From: Streptomyces scabiei 87.22
GTDB taxonomy: Bacteria; Actinomycetota; Actinomycetes; Streptomycetales; Streptomycetaceae
Direction: 5' to 3'
DNA length: 64,000 nt
Assembly (NCBI RefSeq): GCF_000091305.1
Contig: NC_013929.1
Location: 6,882,001 to 6,946,000, forward strand
The position numbers and the translations under genes are program-made. Positions within the stretch are counted from its first letter, which is position 1; each line of letters opens with the position of its first letter. Below are positions 50,568 through 58,698 of the stretch, in pieces. The notes beneath the pieces were generated by a model. It saw only the letters and a list, made by a program, of their open reading frames with translations. It did not search any database and was not told where the DNA came from.

Positions 50568-51607
50568 GCAAGCCCTCAGTATTGATCGTCGGCGCTGGTG
50601 CCGTAGGGATGGCGGTTGGCTACCACCTGAGCCTGGCCGGTGCTGACATCACCTTCCTCGTCCGTCCTGGACGAAAGGCCGTGTTCGCGGCCCCGCAACA
50701 GCTCTATTCGTACGACGACGCCGCACTCAAGACGTTTGCCGGCTACACCGTCGTCGAAGGCGTCGACGAACTGGTAGAGCCGCGGTTCCAGTTTGTCGTT
50801 GTCACGCTCGACGGCCATGTCAGCCGCTCGGCCGAAGGCACGGCCCTGCTGCGCGCGCTCGGCGACGTGATCCGTGGCACCGACGCGACGGTGATCATGT
50901 GTGGAATCGGCAAAGGGCTGCGTGAGCACTACCTGGACGTCATGCGGATTGCCGACGATCAGTTGCTGGCCGGGATGCTCGCCATGCTCAGTCATCAGGC
51001 CGACGCCGACCTGCCCGTCCACGCACCGACAGATCCGGCAATGGTTGCCAAGGCCAGCGTCTGCTACAGGCATCCGGCGAACAAGGTCGGTTTCCGCGTC
51101 GGAGCCAGCAACAAGGCGGCTGCGAAGAAGTTCGCCGCGCTCTACGACCTCAACGGCGTCTCGCGCTGCACCGCGGGGAACGCGTTCCTGGTCAACAGTG
51201 CCAGTGCCTTCTTCCCGATGTTCTCGGCGTGCGAGATCGCCGGCTGGCCCGACGACTTCGCCACCGTGGTGGCGGACAAGGAACTCTGGCGCCTGGCGTG
51301 CCGAGCGCAGGGCGAGATCATGTCGCTGCCTCAGAACGGCTTGCTCGGCAAAGTGATGGCCGCGGTTCTGGGCCCGCGCCTGACGGCATCAGTGAATCTC
51401 AAGGTGGCACGGGAGGTTGGGCCGCTGGACTACATGGCGTTCAGTCGCTTCCAGCACGGTGACAAGGTTCGCGTCCAGGACGTCGAATCCATGCGCACCG
51501 ACTTGGCCGACGGCCGGCGCCAGGGTCGACGGATGTCTGCCCTACAGGAATTGCTGGCGCGGCTCGAGGCGCATGAAGCGGCCAGCCACGCCAACATGCC
51601 GAGCTAG
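50564..51607 (+). CDS. ketopantoate reductase (ApbA/PanE)-like oxidoreductase
   Basis: 347 residues from ATG 50564 with GGAGGAGA upstream. N-terminal Rossmann motif SVLIVGAGAVGMAVGYHLSLAGADITFLVRPG is the ApbA/PanE signature, and FVVVTLDGHVSRSA follows. The C-terminal domain (residues about 190-320) is less conserved. The classical catalytic Lys/Asn-Ser pattern of PanE is not obvious, so pantothenate synthesis is unlikely; it may act on another 2-keto substrate. Base composition is somewhat lower in GC than its core neighbours. Confidence 0.85.
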   Translation: MSKPSVLIVGAGAVGMAVGYHLSLAGADITFLVRPGRKAVFAAPQQLYSYDDAALKTFAGYTVVEGVDELVEPRFQFVVVTLDGHVSRSAEGTALLRALGDVIRGTDATVIMCGIGKGLREHYLDVMRIADDQLLAGMLAMLSHQADADLPVHAPTDPAMVAKASVCYRHPANKVGFRVGASNKAAAKKFAALYDLNGVSRCTAGNAFLVNSASAFFPMFSACEIAGWPDDFATVVADKELWRLACRAQGEIMSLPQNGLLGKVMAAVLGPRLTASVNLKVAREVGPLDYMAFSRFQHGDKVRVQDVESMRTDLADGRRQGRRMSALQELLARLEAHEAASHANMPS

Positions 51608-51702
51608 GGTCACCCGAACGCGGATACATCCACCCAACGGTCGGTAGGGGGCCTCCGGGATCGTCGGCGCGCGGGTGCCGCTTAAAACTGCTCATCCTCA
51701 GA

Positions 51703-51921
51703 GTGAAGGAGTGGGAAGGTCTGCTCAACGACGTAGCGGAACTGGCTCTTGCGACGTGTCAGCACTGTGAGGACTGTAACCCCTCCCAATATGCCACCAG
51801 TGGTGTATGCTACTCGTGTAATAATTGCAGATGGGGACGCGAATGGCTTGGCAGATCGTCGTGGTTGAGCCGGCTCTTTCGTGGCTTCACGACCTGCGCC
51901 GTACCGACCGCGACACTCTGA
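51703..51921 (+). other. possible Cys-rich small ORF overlapping the toxin start
   Basis: From GTG 51703 the frame encodes 72 residues, including CQHCEDC and CYSCNNC, two CxxCxxC clusters 11 residues apart, as in a zinc ribbon. It has no good ribosome binding site and its 3' half overlaps the toxin gene in another frame. It may be the truncated start of an older gene, or chance. Confidence 0.25.
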
Positions 51922-52220
51922 TCCAGGTCAGCCAGGCTGTCACCGCCCTCCAGGAGGAAGGCCCCGCGCTGGGTCGACCTCTGGTGGACACGATCAAGGG
52001 CTCGGCCCTGTCGAATCTCAAGGAGCTCCGCCCCGGCTCGGCAGGGGCCACGGAAGTGCGGTTGTTGTTCGTGTTCGACCCGGACCGCCAGGCCGTGATC
52101 CTGGTCGGCGGTGACAAGGCGGGCAACTGGTCCGGCTGGTACCGCGTCGCGGTGCCCCAGGCGGAGCAGGCGTACGCGGAGCATCTGAAGCGAATCGATG
52201 GAGAGGACGGGGAACGATGA
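51843..52220 (+). CDS. HigB/RelE-like toxin (phage-derived Gp49-like family)
   Basis: 125 residues from ATG 51843 (GGGGA upstream). WQIVVVEPALSWLHDLRRTDRDTLIQV, ALGRPLVDTIKGSALSNLKEL and ATEVRLLFVFDPDRQAVILVGGDK match the Gp49/HigB-like mRNA interferase fold. It is followed with ATGA overlap by an XRE antitoxin, the toxin-first order typical of HigBA. A TATGCT/TAATAAT AT-rich stretch at 51800-51825 should be its promoter. Expected action is ribosome-dependent mRNA cleavage when the antitoxin is lost. Confidence 0.88.
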   Translation: MAWQIVVVEPALSWLHDLRRTDRDTLIQVSQAVTALQEEGPALGRPLVDTIKGSALSNLKELRPGSAGATEVRLLFVFDPDRQAVILVGGDKAGNWSGWYRVAVPQAEQAYAEHLKRIDGEDGER

Positions 52221-52555
52221 CTGATCACCTCAAGGACCCGCAGGCCGTCTCCTGGGGAGACCTGGCCGGGGACTTCGCCTTCACCGACGCCGAAAAGAAC
52301 CAGATCCAGAAGGGGGCGCAGGCGATGGTCCTGGCCTCCCGTGTGCACCGCCTCGCCGAGTTGCGGAAGCGGCAGCACACCACACAGGTCCAGGTGGCCG
52401 AAGCCATGGGCGTCACCCAGGCCCGTGTCTCGCGCATCGAGAAGGGCCAGCTGGAGCGCAGCGAGGTCGACACTCTCGCCGCCTACGTCAAGGCGCTCGG
52501 CGGCAAGTTGAAGATCGTCGCTGACTTCGGTGATGAGAGCTACGTCCTCGGCTGA
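52217..52555 (+). CDS. HigA-like XRE-family antitoxin
   Basis: 112 residues, ATGA overlap with the toxin. The helix-turn-helix (residues about 50-105) reads RLAELRKRQHTTQVQVAEAMGVTQARVSRIEKGQ, followed by ERSEVDTLAAYVKALGGKLKIVADF, a common antitoxin ending. It neutralises the toxin and represses the pair. The gap 52556-52839 up to the right repeat holds no recognised gene. Confidence 0.9.
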   Translation: MTDHLKDPQAVSWGDLAGDFAFTDAEKNQIQKGAQAMVLASRVHRLAELRKRQHTTQVQVAEAMGVTQARVSRIEKGQLERSEVDTLAAYVKALGGKLKIVADFGDESYVLG

Positions 52556-52839
52556 TCCGATGGAAACGCCGTGCCCCAGGTCTGCCCGCAGGGGTGGAGC
52601 GTCACCTCGTTGGTAAGCCAATCCGTTGCGCGTGGGTTCGAGGCGCACTCCCGAGCTGCGGTGATCGTCTCGGAAGCTGGTTGGGCTTGTCCTTCCGGGA
52701 CGAGTTCTGGACGCTGGTTGGTCACAAGGATCGGAAAAGACTGACAAGGGCCGAGAAGGGTTGGGGTGCCAAACCGCCCCTGACCTGGGAAAACGGCCAG
52801 GACGAGCATGGATCGACAAGGGCCGCCAAGATCCTCGAA

Positions 52840-52957
52840 GGACTCATAATCCGTCGGCCGTGGGTTCGAGTCCCACCCGCCCCACCTTTGCAGGTCTCTG
52901 ACCTGCGGAAACGTTCAATTTGTCCTGTCGGGTCGTCAGCTTTGCCTGAACGGACTG
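52840..52957. repeat. attR-like direct repeat (tRNA 3' fragment plus flank)
   Basis: Copy of 48095-48212 at an offset of 4,745 bp. Only the 3' 45 bases of the tRNA are present, so this is not a functional tRNA. It marks the right boundary of the island; the sequences beyond both copies are unrelated. Confidence 0.92.
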
Positions 52958-53319
52958 CGCGGGTGCCGCGTTCCGGTGTTCGGGCGGAATGCTGTGGGTG
53001 GCGTGTACGACGCTTTGGCGCTGGATTCCGGACGCCGGCTGGACGCGAGGAATCAGAAGCGCTGCCCGGTGACCATCGACAGTCGGCTCGGTCGGGTCGG
53101 CGGGTGGGTGCGGGGGACCGTCTGACTGAGGGGCGAGTCGGGGCGCGAAACGGCCCGTACTGGAGGCGGCCCGGAAGGGGTCGGCAGGCATGGCGGGACG
53201 GGCCGGCCTGAGTGGCCGCTGCCGCTGAGGCGCGACGTGATCCGCTGTCCGGGCGCCGGGCGTCCAGGGGCTTGCCGAGTTCGGACGCAGTTCGGCACCA
53301 CTCCTCCGCCGACGTCCTC

Positions 53320-53462
53320 GTTCACCCCGGGAACGCGACGTCCTGGCGCAGGTGGCACTGGGCTGCGGCAACGCCGAAGCCGGTCGCAAGCTTTCGCTGC
53401 CGCCCGAAACGGGGGTGGCCGCCCGCACGCTGATAGACGTTGCCTCCTCAGGGTGGGGGTAG
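53320..53462 (+). pseudogene. LuxR/GerE-type helix-turn-helix remnant
   Basis: The frame starting around 53322 reads SPRERDVLAQVALGCGNAEA then GRKLSLPPETGVAARTLID and stops at 53462. This matches the LuxR C-terminal domain (xxRExxVLxxVAxGxxNxEIAxxLxLSxxTV) but lacks the end of the recognition helix and the upstream protein. The surrounding 52958-53617 has no intact gene. Confidence 0.5.
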
Positions 53463-53617
53463 TGGCCCCGCGGGCCGATGGGCACCCAGTCGTCGCCCGA
53501 GGACCTGCCTCACCGCCACCCGCACCGGTCGTCCCGCGACCGACCCGTGCGTTTGTCAGGAGCCCGCAGCCACGCGCACGGTCAGATGCCTGTGCAGCGA
53601 GGCAGGCCGTGCCCTTC

Positions 53618-54241
53618 TCAGGGGTGGCGCGGGCGAGGCAGCAAGGCGAACGCGCTCTCCGCAATCGAGGTCAGGCGGTCGGGGTCGTGGCCGTACGCGC
53701 CCACGACGTCGCTCCCGCGGATGATCGTCAGCAGTAGGTACGCGAGGTCGTCGGGATCCGCGTCGGGGTCGATGTCGCCGTTGCGCTGTGCCGCTTGCAC
53801 GCATTCGGCCACCGCCGCCCGGACCACGGAGAAGCAGTCGTTGGCCAGGCGTTTCACCTCGGGGTCGGAGGCGCCGATCTCCAGGGCCATCTTGGCGGCG
53901 AAGCAGGCCGCCCCCGCCCGGTCGGAGGCGGGGGGTACGTCCGCGGCGAGTGGTACCCCGTGGACGGCGCGGAGCAAGTACTGGTGCAGTCGTTCCAGGG
54001 CGCCCTCGTCAGGCCCGGCGAGCATCTTGCGCGGACCCTGCGCCAGCCGGGCGAAGTAGCCGGCCATCGCCTCCAGCAGCACGCCGTGCTTGCCGTCGAA
54101 CGCGCCGTAGAGACTGCCGCGGCCCAGGCCGGTGGCGGCACTGATGTCGTCGACGCTCGTGCCGTTGTAGCCCGAGGTGCGGAACTGCCGCTCGGCGGCA
54201 TGGAGGACGTGGTCGCGGTCGAAGCTTCGTGGTCTCGCCAT
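53618..54241 (-). CDS. TetR-family transcriptional repressor
   Basis: 207 residues from ATG 54241. N-terminal HTH is SFDRDHVLHAAERQFRTSGYNGTSVDDISAATGLGRGSLYGAFDGKHGVLLEA, read as a standard TetR domain (residues 5-55); the C-terminal ligand domain includes GAACFAAKMALEIGASDPEVKRL, close to the AcrR/YxaF-like group. It is divergent from an SDR gene. The intervening block (54271-54344) is almost repeated upstream of the flavoprotein/MFS operon at 60162, suggesting it controls both. Confidence 0.93.
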   Translation of the reverse strand: MARPRSFDRDHVLHAAERQFRTSGYNGTSVDDISAATGLGRGSLYGAFDGKHGVLLEAMAGYFARLAQGPRKMLAGPDEGALERLHQYLLRAVHGVPLAADVPPASDRAGAACFAAKMALEIGASDPEVKRLANDCFSVVRAAVAECVQAAQRNGDIDPDADPDDLAYLLLTIIRGSDVVGAYGHDPDRLTSIAESAFALLPRPRHP

Positions 54242-54270
54242 ACGAAGACCGTAAAGCCGACCCACCCTTC

Positions 54271-54344
54271 TTGACAACTCAGTACAGAACTGCCTAGGTT
54301 TCGGACTGTTCAGTAAACAACCGTCCTGAGCTCGCCGGACAGGC
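54271..54344 (+). promoter_or_regulatory. promoter/operator block, copy A
   Basis: TTGACA at 54271-54276 and TAGGTT at 54295-54300 form a -35/-10 pair. The near-palindrome TCAGTACAGA lies between them and CTGTTCAGTAAACAAC just downstream. 74 bp with one indel and a few changes recur at 60162-60234. Likely TetR operator for the divergent SDR and tetR. Confidence 0.7.
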
Positions 54345-54455
54345 TTGGTTCGGGCTTGCAGGACCGGTGCCGACCGAGTCGGCCTGAGCGCAGGCGGCCC
54401 CGCGCAGCGCCCGGCGAAGTCATGATCACAACCGAAGGAAACCGAAGGAACCACC

Positions 54456-55271
54456 ATGCAGACAGCTCACCGAGTGGCCCTCGTGACGGGCGCCTCCTCC
54501 GGGATCGGGCGGGCGGCGGCGCTCGCCCTCGTGGGCGTCGGCTTCGCGGTGGTCGGCACGAGCCGCAACGCGGCGAAGGCCGAGCCGCTCGCCGGGGTGA
54601 CGTTCCTCGATCTCGACGTGGCCGGCGACGAGTCGGTCCGCTCCCTGGTCGGGGAGGTGATCGATCGGTTCGGTCGGATCGACGTCCTGGTCAACAACGC
54701 GGGCGTGGGCGCGGTCGGCGCCGGCGAGGAGAGCTCGACCAGCCAGGCCAAGGAGGTCTTCGACATCAACGTCTTCGGCGTGATGCGGATGACCAACGCA
54801 GTGTTGCCCCTCATGCGCGCCCAGGGCGGTGGCCGCGTGGTCAATGTCTCCTCGGTACTGGGTCTGATCCCAGCCCCCTTCATGTCCGTCTACGCCGCCG
54901 CCAAGCATGCGGTCGAGGGCTACTCCGAGTCCGTCGATCATGAACTGCGCGAGCACGGCGTCCGGATGCTGCTGGTCGAGCCGGCCTACACGAAGACGAG
55001 TTTCGAGGCGAGCAGCATGGCCCCCGACTCGCCCCTGCCGGTCTACGCCGCACAGCGGGAGGTCTCCCGAGACGTGCTGGCCACGGCCGTGCGCAACGCC
55101 GACGCCCCGGACATTGTCGCGAAGGCGATCGTCGCGGCCGCCACCGATTCGAAGCCCAAGCTCCGGTACACCGCCGGCTCGATGGCCAAACGCGTCAGCG
55201 TCCTGCGCCGGATCGTGCCCTCGCGCGCCTTCGACAGACAGATCCGCAAGCTCAACCGACTGGCCGGCTGA
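54456..55271 (+). CDS. short-chain dehydrogenase/reductase
   Basis: 271 residues. TGASSGIG at about residue 11, GRIDVLVNNAGVG, VNVSSVLGLIPAPFMSVYAAAKHAVEGYSES with the Ser and Tyr-x3-Lys catalytic residues, and LVEPAYTKTSFE. It is a classical NAD(P)-dependent SDR; the substrate is unknown. Adjacent, divergent tetR and the operator block upstream point to TetR control, perhaps of detoxification of the TetR ligand. Confidence 0.92.
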   Translation: MQTAHRVALVTGASSGIGRAAALALVGVGFAVVGTSRNAAKAEPLAGVTFLDLDVAGDESVRSLVGEVIDRFGRIDVLVNNAGVGAVGAGEESSTSQAKEVFDINVFGVMRMTNAVLPLMRAQGGGRVVNVSSVLGLIPAPFMSVYAAAKHAVEGYSESVDHELREHGVRMLLVEPAYTKTSFEASSMAPDSPLPVYAAQREVSRDVLATAVRNADAPDIVAKAIVAAATDSKPKLRYTAGSMAKRVSVLRRIVPSRAFDRQIRKLNRLAG

Positions 55272-55306
55272 CCCCGCAGTACGGGGCGGCGCCCGAGGAG
55301 ACGTAC

Positions 55307-57025
55307 ATGTCCGAACCAGAGACACCGAAGCAGGTATCAGCATCTCTCGTCCGACCGCCCTCGGACGCTGCGCGGACCGTCATCATGACCGTGGACGACG
55401 ATCCCGGGGTGTCCCGGGCCGTCGCCCGAGATCTGCGGCGGCGCTACGGCGCCTCGTACCGGATCGTGCGCGCGGAGTCCGGAGAGTCCGCGCTGGAGGC
55501 GCTGCGGGAGCTGAAGCTGCGCGGTGATCCGGTCGCGGTGATCCTGGCCGACTACCGGATGCCCCAGATGAACGGCATCGAGTTCCTCGAACAGGCCCTG
55601 GACCTCTATCCGGGCGCCCGGCGCGTGCTGCTGACCGCGTACGCGGACTCGAACGCGGCGATCGACGCGATCAACGTCGTCGACCTCGACCACTACCTGC
55701 TCAAGCCCTGGGACCCCCCGGAGGAGAAGCTCTACCCGGTGCTGGACGACCTGCTGGAGGCGTGGCGGTGCAGTGACTTCCGGCCGGTGCCGAGCACCAA
55801 GGTCGTCGGGCACCGGTGGTCGGCGCGCTCGTCGGACGTACGGGAGTTCCTGGCCCGCAACCAGGTGCCGTACCGCTGGTACTCCACCGAGGAACCCGAG
55901 GGGCAGCGGCTGCTCGCGGCCGCGGGCGAGGACGGGCAGCGGCTCCCGGTGGTGATCACGGCGGACGGTACGGCGCTCGTCGAGCCGGAGGTGCCGGAGC
56001 TGGCCGCGCACGTGGGGCTGGCGACGACGCCCACGGTCGACTTCTACGACCTGGTCGTCATCGGCGGCGGGCCGGCCGGGCTGGGCGCGGCCGTGTACGG
56101 GGCCTCGGAGGGGCTGCGTACGGTGCTCGTGGAGCGGTCGGCGACCGGCGGGCAGGCGGGGCAGAGTTCGCGGATCGAGAACTATCTGGGCTTCCCGGAC
56201 GGTGTGTCCGGCGGCCAGCTCACGGACCGGGCGCGACGCCAGGCCACGAAGTTCGGCGCCGAGATCCTCTCCGCGCGGGAGGTGACCGGTCTGGAGAGCA
56301 GCGGGGCGGGGCGGCTCGTACGGTTCGCGGACGGGTCGCAGATCGCGGCGCACAGCGTGATCCTGGCGACCGGTGTGTCGTACCGGCAGTTGGAGGCGCC
56401 GGGTGCCGACGAGTGGTCGGGCCGCGGGGTGTTCTACGGGTCCGCGCTCACCCAGGCCGCCGCCTGCCAGGGCCACGACGTGTACATCGTCGGCGGTGCC
56501 AACTCGGCCGGGCAGGCGGCGATGTATCTGTCCCGGGGCGCCAAGTCGGTCACCCTGCTGGTACGCGGAGCGGACCTCACCGCGTCGATGTCGCACTATC
56601 TGATCCAGCAGATCGCCGAGTCGCCGAACATCTCGATACGGGCCCACACGGTCGTCGAGGCCGCGCACGGCGACGGTCACCTGGAACAGCTGATGTTGCG
56701 TGACACGACGAGCGGTCGGACCGAACTGGTCGACGCACAATGGCTGTTCGTGTTCATCGGCGCGGCCCCGCTGACCGACTGGCTGGAGGGCACGGTGCTG
56801 CGGGACGAGCGCGGGTTCATCCTCGCCGGGCCCGATCTGACCGCCGACGGGCGGCCACCGGCCAACTGGGAGCTGGACCGGCCGCCGTACCACCTGGAGA
56901 CCAACATCCCCGGCGTGTTCGTCGCCGGGGACGCGCGCGCGGAGTCCGCCAAGCGGGTCGCGTCCGCCGTCGGAGAGGGAGCCATGGCCGTGATGCTCGT
57001 CCACCGGTATCTGGAGCAGTCGTGA
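55307..57025 (+). CDS. fused response regulator/thioredoxin-reductase-like flavoprotein
   Basis: 572 residues. The receiver domain (residues about 24-150) has acidic DDD, phospho-Asp D82 (VILADYRMPQMNG), Thr/Ser in LLTAY and Lys133 (LLKPWD). A central region (165-235) resembles a glutaredoxin/thioredoxin-like fold without CxxC. The C-terminal thioredoxin-reductase module has VVIGGGPAGLGAAVYGASEG (FAD), TGGQAGQSSRIENYLGFP, YIVGGANSAGQAAMYLSRGAKSV (NADPH) and VFVAGDARAES. The usual redox CxxC (CATCDG) is replaced by ALTQAAAC. It overlaps by GTGA the cyclic-nucleotide-binding kinase, its likely phosphodonor. A redox output controlled by phosphorylation is inferred. Confidence 0.92.
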   Translation: MSEPETPKQVSASLVRPPSDAARTVIMTVDDDPGVSRAVARDLRRRYGASYRIVRAESGESALEALRELKLRGDPVAVILADYRMPQMNGIEFLEQALDLYPGARRVLLTAYADSNAAIDAINVVDLDHYLLKPWDPPEEKLYPVLDDLLEAWRCSDFRPVPSTKVVGHRWSARSSDVREFLARNQVPYRWYSTEEPEGQRLLAAAGEDGQRLPVVITADGTALVEPEVPELAAHVGLATTPTVDFYDLVVIGGGPAGLGAAVYGASEGLRTVLVERSATGGQAGQSSRIENYLGFPDGVSGGQLTDRARRQATKFGAEILSAREVTGLESSGAGRLVRFADGSQIAAHSVILATGVSYRQLEAPGADEWSGRGVFYGSALTQAAACQGHDVYIVGGANSAGQAAMYLSRGAKSVTLLVRGADLTASMSHYLIQQIAESPNISIRAHTVVEAAHGDGHLEQLMLRDTTSGRTELVDAQWLFVFIGAAPLTDWLEGTVLRDERGFILAGPDLTADGRPPANWELDRPPYHLETNIPGVFVAGDARAESAKRVASAVGEGAMAVMLVHRYLEQS

Positions 57026-58506
57026 GCGGGCGGCTGATGCCGTGCAGCGCGGCGGAGATCAGCTCGCTGTTCCTGTTCGAGAGGCTGAGCTCCGAGCAGA
57101 TCGACAGGCTGTGCAGCGAGGGGCGGGTCGAACTGTTCGACCCCGGGCCGGTGTTCACCGAAGGTGACGCGGCGGTCTGCTTCTACGTGATGATCGAGGG
57201 CACGGTCGTCATGTCGCGCCGGGTGGGCGGCGACGACATCGAGGTGAGCCGCACGTCCCAGCCAGGGGTGTACGCGGGGGCCGTGCGGGCGTACGTCGGG
57301 GACGGGAAACCGCAGCGGTACATGAACTCGCTGCGGGTGTCGGAGCCGACGCGGTTCTTCGTCCTGCCCGCCGAATCGTTCGCGACCTTCATGCACGAGT
57401 GGTTTCCGATGGCGGTCCATCTCCTGGAGGGGCTCTTCCTCGGTTCGCAGACCTTTCAGCAGGCCATCGGGCAGCGCGAACGGCTGCTGGCGCTGGGCTC
57501 GTTGTCAGCGGGTCTCACCCATGAGCTCAACAACCCGGCCGCGGCGGCCGTACGGGCCACCTCGTCGCTCAGGGACCGGGCCGCGCACATGCGGCACAAG
57601 CTCAGCGCCATCGCCTCGGGCCCCTACCGGGGCGACGCCCTGAAGGCCCTGCTCGACCTCCAGGAGCGTACGGCCGAGCGGGTCTCCAAGGCGCCGCCAC
57701 TGAGCCCGCTCGAAGCCTCCGACCGGGAGGACGAACTCGCCGACTGGCTCGACGACCACGGTGTCCAGAACGGCTGGAAGATCGCGCCTACCTTCGTACA
57801 GGGCGGTCTCGACATCGACTGGCTGGAGCAGATCGCGACGGCCGTCGACGAGCGGGAAATCCTGCAGAGTGCCATCGAGTGCCTCAACTACACAGTTGAG
57901 ACCGAGCTGTTGATGTCCGAGATCGAGGACTCCACCGCCCGTATCTCGCACCTCGTCGACGCCGCCAAGCAGTACTCGCAGCTGGACCGCGCGCCCTACC
58001 AGGTCGCCGATGTCCACGAACTCCTCGACAGCACGCTGCTGATGCTGTCGGGCAAGATCGGTCCACAGGTCAAGGTCGTGAAGGAGTACGACCGTTCGGT
58101 GCCGAGGATTCCGGCCTACCCGGCCGAGCTGAACCAGGTGTGGACCAACCTGATCGACAACGCGGTCTTCGCCATCAGGAGCGCGGGCGGCGAAGGGACG
58201 TTGACCGTACGCACCGCTGTGGTGCACGACCGGCTGCTGGTGGAGTTCCGCGACACGGGCCCGGGAGTGCCGGCCGAGGTCCGCGGCCGGATCTTCGACC
58301 CGTTCTTCACCACCAAACCGGTGGGCGAGGGCACGGGGCTGGGGCTCGACATCTCCTGGCGGATCGTCGTCAACAAGCACCACGGTGACCTGAGAGTCGA
58401 GTCCGTACCCGGCGACACCCGCTTCCAGGTGCTGCTCCCCCTCACCGCCACCGACCCTGACATCGAGCCCGACGCCGTCTCCGACCCGGCTCAGGAGCCC
58501 TCATGA
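57022..58506 (+). CDS. histidine kinase with N-terminal cyclic-nucleotide-binding domain
   Basis: 494 residues from GTG 57022. The cNMP-binding (Crp-like) domain spans about 12-130 (LFLFERLSSEQIDRLCSEG, VFTEGDAAVCFYVMIEGTV). The dimerisation domain has LLALGSLSAGLTHELNNPAAAAVR with phospho-His near residue 167. The HATPase shows ELNQVWTNLIDNAVFAI, FRDTGPGVP, FDPFFTTKPVGEGTGLGLDIS. No membrane segment, so it senses a cytoplasmic signal. Operon overlap with the receiver/thioredoxin-reductase fusion makes them a cognate pair. Confidence 0.92.
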   Translation: MSGRLMPCSAAEISSLFLFERLSSEQIDRLCSEGRVELFDPGPVFTEGDAAVCFYVMIEGTVVMSRRVGGDDIEVSRTSQPGVYAGAVRAYVGDGKPQRYMNSLRVSEPTRFFVLPAESFATFMHEWFPMAVHLLEGLFLGSQTFQQAIGQRERLLALGSLSAGLTHELNNPAAAAVRATSSLRDRAAHMRHKLSAIASGPYRGDALKALLDLQERTAERVSKAPPLSPLEASDREDELADWLDDHGVQNGWKIAPTFVQGGLDIDWLEQIATAVDEREILQSAIECLNYTVETELLMSEIEDSTARISHLVDAAKQYSQLDRAPYQVADVHELLDSTLLMLSGKIGPQVKVVKEYDRSVPRIPAYPAELNQVWTNLIDNAVFAIRSAGGEGTLTVRTAVVHDRLLVEFRDTGPGVPAEVRGRIFDPFFTTKPVGEGTGLGLDISWRIVVNKHHGDLRVESVPGDTRFQVLLPLTATDPDIEPDAVSDPAQEPS

Positions 58507-58625
58507 CCAAGGACACCGGAAATCGACCGCAGCGGGGGAGACGCCGGCCAGGACGTCGACTCCGGAGCGCGGGCGGTGCTCTCCGAGACAGGACGCCTCG
58601 GGCGACCGCACCCCTTTGCACCTGA
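58503..58625 (+). other. 40-codon ORF overlapping the kinase stop, possible remnant
   Basis: ATG 58503 overlaps the kinase stop (ATGA) and opens MTKDTGNRPQRGRRRPGRR, an unusually Arg-rich read that stops after 40 codons. In the +1 frame the same DNA reads as more ordinary protein (SGARAVLSETGRLGRPHPF) to a TGA near 58650. A third operon gene may have been lost here by frameshift. Confidence 0.2.
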
Positions 58626-58698
58626 TCAACTTCACAGGCCAGCGAAATGAGGTGAATGCCGGTATCGCGGCATTCTCCTCACCGGAGAGGACAGAACC

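Larger units (their letters stand above)
48140..52885. mobile_element. small tRNA-associated genomic island, no integrase visible
   Basis: The DNA between the two tRNA-derived repeats. Cargo: F420-type nitroreductase-like gene, fragmentary ORFs, HxlR regulator, inverted decayed HxlR copy, ketopantoate-reductase-like gene and a HigBA-type pair. No integrase, excisionase, replication or transfer gene is seen, so it is a remnant or was mobilised in trans. The tRNA at the left end is intact, as expected when an element replaces the 3' end on insertion. Bases 48213-48640 hold only open frames without family likeness. Confidence 0.75.

Noticed and set aside
52590..52650. tRNA-like stretch with GTGGGTTCGAGGCGCAC
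   Set aside because: A T-arm-like piece is visible, but no acceptor or anticodon stem can be built around it, so it is at most a decayed tRNA fragment.
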